Shown: one piece after another, positions 1 to 6,230 of the stretch
How positions within the stretch are numbered: the stretch's first letter is position 1
Layout: every line of letters starts with the position of its first letter
Assembly: GCA_017469605.1 (NCBI GenBank)
Contig: JAFUGB010000127.1
Coordinates: forward strand, 1-13,074
Length of the DNA stretch: 13,074 nucleotides
Direction: 5' to 3'
From: Clostridia bacterium
GTDB lineage: Bacteria; Bacillota; Clostridia; Christensenellales; Aristaeellaceae
Made by a program: the position numbers and the translations under genes
Notes under the pieces: model-generated
Told to the model about the DNA's origin: nothing
Database searches by the model: none
What the model saw: only the letters and a program-made list of their open reading frames with translations

Positions 1-1
1 C

Positions 2-460
2 CCGCAGCCCACAAGGGCTCCGGCGGCCACCGCGCAGCCGACAGCATCCGGTAACGTTGGGGATTATACTACGCTTTCGGTTTCTGCGCAAGAGTTATCT
101 GCATGGAAATTGATAAACGCCGATCGGGAAGCCAACGGCCTGCCCGCGCTGCCCCTGGATGAGGAGCTGTGCGCCATGGCAAGGATCAAATCCTGCGACA
201 TGAATCAAAACCATTACTTTGACCACAACTCCCCCACCTATGGCCGGGCGGCTGACATGCTCAAATTCTTTGGCTACAGCTATCGCGGCGTGGGTGAAAA
301 CATTGCCCATTACGGCACCATTGAAAAAGCCGAGGCAGGCTTCATGAGCAGCAGCGGACATCGCGCCAACATCCTGGGGAGCCAGTGGACAAAGGTGGGC
401 GTGGGCGTATGCGTGGACAGCAACGGCTTTGTATATGTAACCCAGATTTTTGTCCGTTAA
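2..460 (+). CDS. CAP-domain (SCP/YkwD-like) secreted protein, 3' part
   Basis: The reading frame is open to the left edge, so the start lies outside the window and 152 residues are visible. The first ~30 are a Pro/Ala/Thr-rich linker, followed by a CAP domain from about visible residue 32 to the end. Family hallmarks are present: an N-terminal helix with an N-x-x-R-x-x-x-G-L pattern, NHYFDHNSP, GENIA, GHRANIL and a VGVGV strand, including the two His and the Glu of the CAP cavity. Bacterial CAP proteins of the COG2340 group are usually exported and linked to envelope or spore-coat functions; their biochemical role is poorly defined. The linker fits an exported protein with an upstream signal peptide or wall-binding domain, which cannot be seen here. 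It converges on the next gene, and both stop codons sit in the same TTAA. Confidence 0.85.
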   Translation, partial: PQPTRAPAATAQPTASGNVGDYTTLSVSAQELSAWKLINADREANGLPALPLDEELCAMARIKSCDMNQNHYFDHNSPTYGRAADMLKFFGYSYRGVGENIAHYGTIEKAEAGFMSSSGHRANILGSQWTKVGVGVCVDSNGFVYVTQIFVR

Positions 461-693
461 CGGATTCTGCGTATCTGCTGATACGCCGCCCGCCTCAGCA
501 GCAAGGATCGCGTATCCCGCGCCTCCTGTGCCGGGGCGGGCTTTTGCTCTTGATCCACCAAGGCAGTATCCAGCCGGTCCAAATGCTTAAGCTGGCGCAG
601 CGCAGCGCCCTGGCTGAGCGTTCGGACCCGGGCGGGAAGCATGGCCGCCTCGCTCCATTCCATCGCCGGTTTCATCACATCAGAAAGCCGCAC
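457..693 (-). CDS. Small basic hypothetical protein, 78 aa
   Basis: I do not recognise a family. The start is GTG at 693, chosen because a near-perfect Shine-Dalgarno (AAGGAGG) precedes it by 8 nt. The ATG between them, at 698, opens only a few codons before a stop. The product is rich in Arg, Ala, Gln and Leu, has no evident signal peptide or membrane segment, and looks helical; many Arg occur in the last 20 residues. Codon third positions are GC-rich, as in the neighbours. It begins 45 bp after the esterase stop on the same strand, so it may be co-transcribed. The start codon lies within a 15-bp inverted repeat whose loop carries the ribosome binding site (see 684-734). It could still be a spurious frame; the ribosome binding site is the main support. 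Confidence 0.55.
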   Translation of the reverse strand: MRLSDVMKPAMEWSEAAMLPARVRTLSQGAALRQLKHLDRLDTALVDQEQKPAPAQEARDTRSLLLRRAAYQQIRRIR

Positions 694-734
694 AGCATAT
701 CCCTCCTTCCGGTTGGTTTATGCTATGCGGCTTT
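684..734 (-). promoter_or_regulatory. Inverted repeat spanning ribosome binding site and start codon
   Basis: On the minus strand, arm AAAGCCGCATAGCAT (720-734) pairs with ATGCTGTGCGGCTTT (684-698), giving 15 bp with one U·G wobble and a 21-nt loop (699-719). The loop holds the GGAAGGAGG ribosome binding site and the 3' arm holds the GTG start (691-693) of the small gene. On the plus strand the wobble becomes a C·A mismatch, so the structure suits the minus-strand RNA. It may control translation, or it may be a terminator-like element after the esterase, but there is no long U-run. Confidence 0.45.
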
Positions 735-738
735 GCGC

Positions 739-1497
739 TTACGCGTTCAGCGATTTTTTCAGGAAATCCACCATGACCTGGGCGATATGGTCCTTCTCCC
801 GGGAAATGGTGCACACATGGGGCACCTCTTCCACCCAAAGCATCTGCTTTACGGCGGAGCCCGATTCATCATAGATGATTTGGGCGCTGTCCGGGCTGAT
901 GGTTTCATCGCCATGGCTCTGCACCGTCAGCAGCGGGCAGGTAACGCTGTACAGGTTCCGGCGGGCCTGCCGCATCAGGCGGTTGAGATCGGCCACCCGG
1001 GCGGTGGGCATTCCGGCATACCCCACATTATACTCCGGATCCAGGCGGCGCGTATCGTTCACCGCGCCGTTTTTCCACATGATTTCAGGCTTCACCAGCG
1101 CCAGTGCCGGCGCCATCCAGGTAAACTTCTGCAGCGTTTTCATGGGCGCCGACAGCGTAACGCAGGCATCCACCTGCATCTGTTCCGCCGCGATCAGCGA
1201 AAGGCAGCCGCCCATGGAAAGGCCGGCCACGGTGACCGTCCGATATTTTTCCTTCAGCGTTCGCACGGCCGTAAGCTCGGCATCCAGCCAATCCTGCCAG
1301 CCGGTTTTGCGCATATCCCCAAGGCTGGTGCCATGGCCCGGCAGCAGGATGCCCTGCACGGTAAACCCCGCGGCGTTCAGGCAGTCGCCCAGCGGGCGCA
1401 TATGCCCGGCGGAGCCTGTAAAGCCATGGGTCAGCAGCACCGCGTTTTCCCCGCCCTCCAGGAAGAAGGGCTGGGCGTTTTTATGCATATATTCCAT
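739..1497 (-). CDS. Carboxylesterase, alpha/beta hydrolase (Est30-like)
   Basis: A 252-residue alpha/beta hydrolase, about the size of Geobacillus Est30-type carboxylesterases (~250 aa). The oxyanion-hole motif LLTHGFTGS is at 21-29, and GHGTS follows at 54-58. The nucleophile elbow is GLSMGG (92-97) with Ser94. The likely acid is Asp197 in SHGDETISP, and the His is His227 in PHVCTISREKDH, matching the Est30 C-terminal pattern. No signal peptide, so probably cytoplasmic; the family hydrolyses short-chain carboxyl esters and the natural substrate is usually unknown. The start at 1497 is supported by GGAGG five bases upstream. The frame runs further upstream to 1617, but that would cross the terminator and the end of the next gene. 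It lies downstream of the terminator at 1513-1547 and is probably transcribed separately or by read-through. Confidence 0.9.
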   Translation of the reverse strand: MEYMHKNAQPFFLEGGENAVLLTHGFTGSAGHMRPLGDCLNAAGFTVQGILLPGHGTSLGDMRKTGWQDWLDAELTAVRTLKEKYRTVTVAGLSMGGCLSLIAAEQMQVDACVTLSAPMKTLQKFTWMAPALALVKPEIMWKNGAVNDTRRLDPEYNVGYAGMPTARVADLNRLMRQARRNLYSVTCPLLTVQSHGDETISPDSAQIIYDESGSAVKQMLWVEEVPHVCTISREKDHIAQVMVDFLKKSLNA

Positions 1498-1512
1498 GTT
1501 TTCCTCCGCACA

Positions 1513-1547
1513 CGCAAAAAGCCATCCTGTTACAGATGGCTTTTGCG
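1513..1547 (-). terminator. Intrinsic terminator after the efp group
   Basis: On the minus strand AAAAGCCATC (1535-1544) pairs perfectly with GATGGCTTTT (1517-1526) around an 8-nt loop, and the stem runs into a T5 tract. It begins about 10 bp after the stop of the CD1247-like gene and ends just before the esterase ribosome binding site, so it should end or attenuate transcription between them. Confidence 0.8.
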
Positions 1548-1556
1548 GCTCAAATA

Positions 1557-1982
1557 TTATTCCCCGTCGGAATCGTCCCCATCGGTGGGGAACAGCGGCT
1601 CGCCGCAATTGGGGCAAAGATTATCCTCTTCAAAATCGAAGCCGTCAATTTCAAAGGTTACCTCGTTGCCGCAATGAGGGCAGGTATACACGACCATCTG
1701 ATCGTCGTCCTCATCCTCGTCCTCATCGTCGCCATCCTCGTAGCCGTCCTCGTCTTCATCGTCAAAGAGGTATTCTTCCATGTCAGCCAGATCGTCGTCA
1801 ATGCTTTCCACATACTCGTCCAGCTCGTCATAGTCGCTGCGCAGAGCGGTAATTTCCTCGGCCATATTCTCCAATACGTCCAGCATTTTCAGCAGGAGCT
1901 TGCCTTCGTTGGTTTCATCGCTCAGCTTCATGCCCTCAGCCAGGCCCTTCAGGTAGGCTACGCGGTCATTGATATTGCTCAT
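1557..1982 (-). CDS. CD1247-like zinc-ribbon protein
   Basis: A 141-residue acidic protein. Residues 1-70 are helical and begin with the pattern RVAYLKGLAEGMKL, typical of the family named after Clostridioides difficile CD1247. Residues 74-94 are a nearly pure Asp/Glu linker. The C-terminal part carries a zinc ribbon with CPHC (101-104) and CPNC (123-126), followed by another acidic tail. The molecular function is not known to me; a coiled-coil N-terminus plus zinc ribbon suggests a protein or nucleic-acid adaptor, but that is inference. Start ATG at 1982 has AAGGAGA six bases upstream. It lies 15 bp after efp and is surely in the same transcript, matching the efp–CD1247-like order I recall from other Clostridia. 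Confidence 0.85.
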   Translation of the reverse strand: MSNINDRVAYLKGLAEGMKLSDETNEGKLLLKMLDVLENMAEEITALRSDYDELDEYVESIDDDLADMEEYLFDDEDEDGYEDGDDEDEDEDDDQMVVYTCPHCGNEVTFEIDGFDFEEDNLCPNCGEPLFPTDGDDSDGE

Positions 1983-1997
1983 TCAATTTCTCCTTGA

Positions 1998-2555
1998 TTA
2001 CGCCCTGGACAGATATTCGCCCGAGCGGGTATCGATCTTGATCTTATCACCGATATTGATAAACAGGGGCACCTGCAGCTCATAGCCGGTTTCCACGGTG
2101 GCGGGCTTGAAGTTGTTGGTAGCGGTATCGCCCTTGAAGCCGGGCTCGGTCTGGGTGACTTCCAGCTCAACAAAGTTGGGCGCTTCCACGCTGAAGGCGT
2201 TGCCCTTGAAGTAGCGGATCACCACGTTGGTATTCTCCTTCACAAACTGGATGGCTTCCTCCACCTGGCTGTGATTGAGAGGGGTCTGCTCAAAGGTTTC
2301 GGGATCCATGAAATAGTACAGCTCGCCGTCATTGTACAGGTATTCCATTTCCTTGGTCTCGATGATGGCCTTGGGCATTTTGTCGGTGGGGTTGAAGGAG
2401 CGCTCCACCACGGCGCCGGTCATGATGTTCTTGATCTTGGTACGCACGAAGGCAGCGCCCTTGCCGGGCTTTACATGCTGAAAGTCAACGATGGTCCATA
2501 CGCCGCCATCCCATTCTACGGTAATGCCTTTTTTGAAATCGCCAGCAGTGATCAT
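1998..2555 (-). CDS. efp: Translation elongation factor P
   Basis: A full-length 185-residue EF-P, which binds ribosomes stalled at consecutive prolines and promotes peptide bond formation. The three-domain layout is intact: KOW-like N-terminal domain (about 1-62), central OB domain (about 65-128) and C-terminal OB domain (about 130-185, ending GEYLSRA). The loop tip reads HVKPGKGAAF, so the residue entering the P-site is Lys32. This is a Lys-type EF-P, as in Bacillus subtilis, where Lys32 carries a 5-aminopentanol group; whether it is modified here cannot be seen. Start ATG at 2555 is preceded by GGAGG nine bases upstream. It follows the Xaa-Pro peptidase gene by 52 bp and precedes the CD1247-like gene. 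Confidence 0.97.
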   Translation of the reverse strand: MITAGDFKKGITVEWDGGVWTIVDFQHVKPGKGAAFVRTKIKNIMTGAVVERSFNPTDKMPKAIIETKEMEYLYNDGELYYFMDPETFEQTPLNHSQVEEAIQFVKENTNVVIRYFKGNAFSVEAPNFVELEVTQTEPGFKGDTATNNFKPATVETGYELQVPLFINIGDKIKIDTRSGEYLSRA

Positions 2556-2607
2556 TGGTTCATTCCTCCATTTTTATGTTTTGTTAATCTTGCAAAAGGG
2601 CGCGGCA

Positions 2608-3669
2608 TTACAGAATGCGCAGCTCCTTGGATGCACCGCACAGGGCGCGAACGCCGGTTTCGGTGACGACGCAGGTATTTTCGATGCGCACGCCGCCCAG
2701 GCCGGGCACATAGATGCCAGGCTCCACGGTAACGATGTTGCCCGGGGTCAGGATCTGTTGGGAACGGGACGAAACCCGGGGCTCCTCATGGATATCGATG
2801 CCCACGCCATGGCCGGTGCTGTGGCCGAAGCAATCGCCATAGCCGGCTTCGGTGATGATATCCCGGGCGATCTTGTCAATATCGCTGCACTTCATGCCGG
2901 GGGCGATGGCGGCCTGGGCGGTCTCCTGCGCGTGGAGCACGATTTCATAGATCCTGCGCATTTTCTCGCTGGGCTGGCCCACGGCCACCGTGCGGGTCAT
3001 ATCGGCATCGTAGCCTTCAAAGCGCGCGCCAAAGTCGATGGTGACCATATCGCCCTCGCGGATCTCCCGTTCGCCAGGCACGGCGTGGGGCAGGGAGCCG
3101 TTTTCCCCCGAAGCCACGATGGTATCAAAGGCCAATCCCTCCGCGCCTAATTGCAGCATTTTATAATCCAGGGCAAGCTGCACCTCGCGTTCGGTACGGC
3201 CCGGCGCGATAAAGCCGCAAATGTACTCAAAGGCCTGGCAGGTGATATCGCAGGCGCGCTCAATGCGGCTGAGCTCGTCATCATCCTTGACCTCGCGCAG
3301 CTTTTCGGGCTTAAAGTCCAGCGGGATAAACTCAATGCCGGGCATGGCCTTTTCGATTTCGCGCATGCCGCGGACGGTGATCACGTTGTCCTCGATGGCC
3401 AGCCTGCCAATTCCGGCATTTTGGAGCAGCTCATGGGCCAGTTGCACATGGCTGACGCCGGCGCGGATAGCGTGCACCGCAAAGCCGGGGCACTGCTTCT
3501 GCGCCGCTTCCACATAGCGGAAATCGGTGATCACGGCACGCATTTCCGGCCCCACCAGCAGGAGCCCTTCCCCAGTATATCCGCTCAGGTAGAAAATATT
3601 GGATGGATTATGCAGCAGCGCCGCCGTATTTTCCGGCATCGCCGCCAGCAGTTTGTCAGTGCGTTTCAT
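2608..3669 (-). CDS. M24B Xaa-Pro peptidase
   Basis: A 353-residue peptidase of the pita-bread fold, about the usual size for Firmicutes YqhT/PepQ-like proteins. The N-terminal creatinase-like domain (about 4-128) contains NIFYLSGYTGEG. The catalytic M24 domain (about 133-350) has all five expected metal ligands: Asp212 (TIDFGA), Asp223 (DMTRT), His287 (TGHGVG), Glu316 (VEPGIY) and Glu330 (RIENT). It removes N-terminal residues next to proline or cleaves Xaa-Pro dipeptides with two metal ions in the cytoplasm; sequence alone does not separate aminopeptidase from prolidase. A start at 3669 is supported by a weak G-rich ribosome binding site (GGGGGAAAGC). It is the first gene of the group with efp, an arrangement also found in B. 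subtilis (yqhT–efp), and a -10 box lies just upstream. Confidence 0.93.
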   Translation of the reverse strand: MKRTDKLLAAMPENTAALLHNPSNIFYLSGYTGEGLLLVGPEMRAVITDFRYVEAAQKQCPGFAVHAIRAGVSHVQLAHELLQNAGIGRLAIEDNVITVRGMREIEKAMPGIEFIPLDFKPEKLREVKDDDELSRIERACDITCQAFEYICGFIAPGRTEREVQLALDYKMLQLGAEGLAFDTIVASGENGSLPHAVPGEREIREGDMVTIDFGARFEGYDADMTRTVAVGQPSEKMRRIYEIVLHAQETAQAAIAPGMKCSDIDKIARDIITEAGYGDCFGHSTGHGVGIDIHEEPRVSSRSQQILTPGNIVTVEPGIYVPGLGGVRIENTCVVTETGVRALCGASKELRIL

Positions 3670-3695
3670 GCTTTCCCCCGTAGTTTAAGCGAAAG

Positions 3696-3724
3696 ATTAT
3701 AGGTACCGGCTGTTATTTTAACAC
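3696..3724 (-). promoter_or_regulatory. Probable promoter for peptidase–efp group
   Basis: A perfect TATAAT is at 3696-3701 on the minus strand. At a 17-nt spacing the -35 position reads GTGTTA (3719-3724), a poor match. The -10 box lies about 26 bp before the start codon, so the predicted leader is short (~20 nt). Position and the -10 match support it; the weak -35 lowers confidence. Confidence 0.5.
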
Positions 3725-3795
3725 AGATACGGGATAAAAGGAAGGGTTTTAAAATAAAATGATCAAAATTTCTATATGCAGTAAATTCTCAAAGA

Positions 3796-3826
3796 AAATG
3801 CAAGAGTAGCATTTCGTGTTGCATTT
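3796..3826. repeat. Short inverted repeat upstream of IS30 remnant
   Basis: AAATGCAA (3796-3803) and TTGCATTT (3819-3826) are perfect 8-bp inverted copies separated by 15 nt. They lie ~55 bp before the transposase start and may be part of the left end of the old IS. No matching copy is visible to the right of the remnant, so the IS boundaries are not resolved. Confidence 0.35.
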
Positions 3827-3881
3827 ACTTTAAGAAGGAAAAACAGGTAGCATTAAGTCTGAGAAAGGAGACTCAGGCAAA

Positions 3882-4373
3882 ATGCGAAATGAGCAGAAGA
3901 ACAAGCACATGACATTGAACGAAAGCGTTGAGATCGAGGAATGTCTGTACAAAGGAATGACATTCAAAGCCATAGGCAAAAGGATTGGGAAAAGTGCAAC
4001 AACAGTATCAAGGGAGATGAAGACACATCAGCAGATACATACAAATAGTTTTGTAAAATCGGAACAAACATGCCCAATGCTACTAAAAGCGCCGTTCGTT
4101 TGCAATGGCTTCGAGAAACGGCGGCGAAGCAGCTGCCCATTTCAAAGAAGATCATATATTGCAAAAAGAGCCCAGGAAGAATACGAGACAGTGTTGTCCG
4201 AATCACGATCAGGAATCCCGTTCAGCAAAGAAAGCTTTTACAAAAAAGAACAAACGATTTCCTCGACTGTACGGAACGGTCAACTATTTGTCACGGCCTC
4301 CATCATCTGTTCCTCCGATCAAGCTTCCCATCAATTCTGCAATCTATTTACAATGCGTGATGATCCGATGTCC
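3882..4373 (+). pseudogene. IS30-family transposase, decayed N-terminal remnant
   Basis: The first ~130 codons read as the start of an IS30-family transposase. A helix-turn-helix region (about residues 10-47, LNESVEIEECLYKGMTFKAI, then GKRIGKSATTVSREMK) is followed by LLKAPFVCNGFEKR, KRAQEEYE and SGIPFSKESFY, all typical of the Clostridia IS30 type. A good ribosome binding site (AAAGGAG) precedes the ATG. After about 4280 the similarity leaves this frame: IS30-like pieces (HGLHHLF, then LPINSAIY) continue in other frames, so several indels have occurred. The DDE catalytic part is absent; a whole transposase is usually 330-430 residues. This is a non-functional relic at the junction between core genes and the glycan locus. 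The end coordinate is approximate. Confidence 0.8.
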
Positions 4374-4388
4374 AACTTTGCTATTCTG

Positions 4389-4412
4389 ATAGGTCCTTTC
4401 CAAAGAACCTAT
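4389..4412 (-). terminator. Hairpin at the end of the glycan operon
   Basis: In the minus-strand RNA AUAGGUUCUU pairs with AAGGACCUAU over 10 bp (one U·G) with loop UGGA, starting 28 bases after the stop of the SDR gene. On the plus strand the wobble becomes a C·A mismatch. No U-run follows, so it is either a weak or 3'-end-stabilising structure for this operon or a leftover of the IS. Confidence 0.35.
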
Positions 4413-4440
4413 GTATTCAATTCATTTTTGAATGCTTGCT

Positions 4441-5487
4441 TTAACCCAGATCCCCCAGCATCCGCACAGTTCTGCTCAAGCCTTCATCTATGGAATAAAC
4501 TGCCTGCCATCCCAACTGTTTCACTTTTTCCGCATCCAGCATTGCCTTGGTTGCCTTGGAATAACCTGCCTGCTCCACAGTGTCCGGTAATTCGAACACC
4601 ACCTTCGTCCCCGCAATCCGGGCCAGGCTTTCCGCCAACTGCCGCAGGGTCACGTCAGAACGTGAATCGGCAATGTTATAAGCCTCGCCGCACCGACCAG
4701 CCAGCATGCAAGTAACTATACCCGCCACGGCGTCCGCCACATAGGTATATGAATATTGCTGCGTGCCCGCCGATTTGAGCACGATATCTTGTCCTGCTAC
4801 ACTGTTGCGGATGAACTGCGATAATGCTTTTGTATCATTGGGCAACAGGGAAGGGCCATATGTGCGCGCCAAACGAAGGATCACCGCATCCACGTTTTTT
4901 TGACGAATATAAGCTTGGCATAGTGCTTCTCCAGCTCGTTTACTCTCCGGATATCCCGCCCGCAGCGTATTACAATCGATATACCCGCAGTAATCCTCCC
5001 GAAAGCGCTCGGTATCGCCGCGATTTTCGCCGTAAATTTCCACTGAGGAGCAAAACACGAAGCGCGCCCCTGACCTGGCAGCGTATTCCAGTAGCTTCTG
5101 TGTAGCGGTAATGTTGGTAGCGATGGTACCGATAGGATCGGTGGCGTAGGCCACGGGATGGGTGTTACTGGCGGCATGCACCAAGTAATCGGCATACTGC
5201 GGCAGAGTATTCCAAGGCAGATCAGCGTTCAAATCACCATGTATGAAATGAAAATACGGCGACTGGGTCCATCGGGGAAAGCGACCGCGCATCTTGCTTT
5301 CGCTGCGGCCAATAGCGTACACATAAGCCGGGCTGTCCATGGACAGCAACGCATCAGCCAGCACGCTGCCAATGCTGCCCGACGCGCCGGTAATCACCAC
5401 ACGCTTGCCACAAAGCCGCTCCATTTGCGGTATCCGCAATACGCGCTGCAGGTCTTCCCGGTAGAGGGGATGATCAAATAAATGCAT
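4441..5487 (-). CDS. Extended SDR: NAD-dependent epimerase/dehydratase
   Basis: A 348-residue extended short-chain dehydrogenase. A 27-residue N-terminal extension precedes the Rossmann fold, with the nucleotide-binding motif GASGSIG at 34-40. The catalytic triad is visible as Ser148 (CSSVEIYG), Tyr179 and Lys183 (YPESK). Later motifs LRLARTYGP (205-212) and YTYVADAV (247-254) are typical of sugar-nucleotide epimerases/dehydratases. Substrate cannot be read from sequence. It is the last gene of the operon, 20 bp after the cytidylyltransferase, with only a weak GGAG ribosome binding site, so coupled translation is likely. The pairing suggests it reduces or epimerises the precursor or product of the CDP-activated compound, comparable with the nucleotidyltransferase plus NAD-epimerase pairs proposed for CDP-arabinitol or CDP-mannitol in pneumococcal capsules. 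That analogy is from memory and unproven here. Confidence 0.85.
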   Translation of the reverse strand: MHLFDHPLYREDLQRVLRIPQMERLCGKRVVITGASGSIGSVLADALLSMDSPAYVYAIGRSESKMRGRFPRWTQSPYFHFIHGDLNADLPWNTLPQYADYLVHAASNTHPVAYATDPIGTIATNITATQKLLEYAARSGARFVFCSSVEIYGENRGDTERFREDYCGYIDCNTLRAGYPESKRAGEALCQAYIRQKNVDAVILRLARTYGPSLLPNDTKALSQFIRNSVAGQDIVLKSAGTQQYSYTYVADAVAGIVTCMLAGRCGEAYNIADSRSDVTLRQLAESLARIAGTKVVFELPDTVEQAGYSKATKAMLDAEKVKQLGWQAVYSIDEGLSRTVRMLGDLG

Positions 5488-5507
5488 CTTTTAATTTCGC
5501 TCCGTAA

Positions 5508-6230
5508 TTATTTAAGCCAAGTATAGCGTTTCAGATTCAGGCAGGCTTCAAACAGCTCCAAATCCTCCTTGGTGGTCAACTTGATGTTTCGGTCGGAGCC
5601 CTTGGCAAAATACAGGCGAATGCCTAAATCGCTCATCATGGTATTGGTGTAGGAAGAGCCGTAGATGCCGATCCCCTCCTTGAAAGCACGGTCATACGCG
5701 CTGTACAGCAAATCAAATCGATAAGCCTGCGGAGTGGCCACGCGGCGCAGCGTTTCCCGGGGAATGTATTGCATGGTCGTATCGGGCTGCTCCTCATCCA
5801 CACGAAAAATCTGCTCGTTATAGGGCATGGAAGTCACTGCGTTACCATGCTCCTTGCATATTCTCAGGATATCTGACAGGACGCTGTCATCCACCAGCGG
5901 CCGAATGCCATCATGGATAATGATAGCGTCATCCGAAGCGCAGTCTTCCCCTGCCCGCTGAACGCCGTTCCAGATGGACTCCTGCACGGTTTTCCCGCCG
6001 GAAATGATCCAGCGCAACTTGGAAATGTTAAATTGCTTGGCATAGGCAGACAGCATGCCATGCCAGCCATCGATACAGACAACACCGATGGCATCAACCT
6101 CCGGATGATTCTGGAAGCTTTCCAGCGTATAGATCAGAATCGGCTTATTATTGATATGGATAAACTGTTTGGGAATATCTTGTCCCATGCGCTGACCGGA
6201 CCCGCCGGCAATAATGATGGCAGTCGTCAT
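5508..6230 (-). CDS. IspD/TarI-like cytidylyltransferase
   Basis: A 240-residue nucleotidyltransferase that should transfer CMP from CTP to a phosphorylated polyol or similar substrate, releasing pyrophosphate. The signature IIAGGSGQRMG is at 6-16 with PKQF at 20-23, then HDGIRPLV (106-113), ATPQ (165-168) and GSDRNIKLTTKEDL (211-224), all in IspD order. The usual IspD sequence HDAARP is HDGIRP here, closer to TarI-like enzymes of envelope glycan loci. With LicD immediately upstream (4-bp ATGA overlap) and an SDR downstream, a role in making CDP-alditol or another CDP-linked donor is much more likely than isoprenoid synthesis. No TarJ-type alcohol dehydrogenase is nearby, so CDP-ribitol by the TarIJ route is not specifically supported. 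The GAGGA element upstream supports the start. Confidence 0.85.
   Translation of the reverse strand: MTTAIIIAGGSGQRMGQDIPKQFIHINNKPILIYTLESFQNHPEVDAIGVVCIDGWHGMLSAYAKQFNISKLRWIISGGKTVQESIWNGVQRAGEDCASDDAIIIHDGIRPLVDDSVLSDILRICKEHGNAVTSMPYNEQIFRVDEEQPDTTMQYIPRETLRRVATPQAYRFDLLYSAYDRAFKEGIGIYGSSYTNTMMSDLGIRLYFAKGSDRNIKLTTKEDLELFEACLNLKRYTWLK

Noticed and set aside
469..486. 7-bp hairpin after the CAP gene as an intrinsic terminator
   Set aside because: No U-run on either strand, and it lies within the coding end of the small minus-strand gene.
385..1852. Long open frames on the plus strand (430 and 325 codons) opposite the esterase
   Set aside because: They are antisense to a clear hydrolase with an intact catalytic triad, have His/Arg/Pro-rich unnatural composition and no family motifs; they arise from high GC.
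1536..1997. Hydrophobic plus-strand frame (Val/Ile-rich, like a membrane protein) opposite the CD1247-like gene
   Set aside because: It is the complement of the Asp/Glu-rich linker codons, which read as Val/Ile/Leu in the other strand; not a real membrane protein.
2491..3702. Plus-strand open frames opposite the Xaa-Pro peptidase
   Set aside because: Antisense shadows of an M24 gene with all metal ligands; Ala/Gly/His-rich with no motif and no ribosome binding site of note.
5508..6230. Housekeeping ispD of the MEP isoprenoid pathway
   Set aside because: Motif HDGIRP, overlap with licD and position in a glycan operon point to a CDP-donor role; not excluded completely without a genome-wide check.
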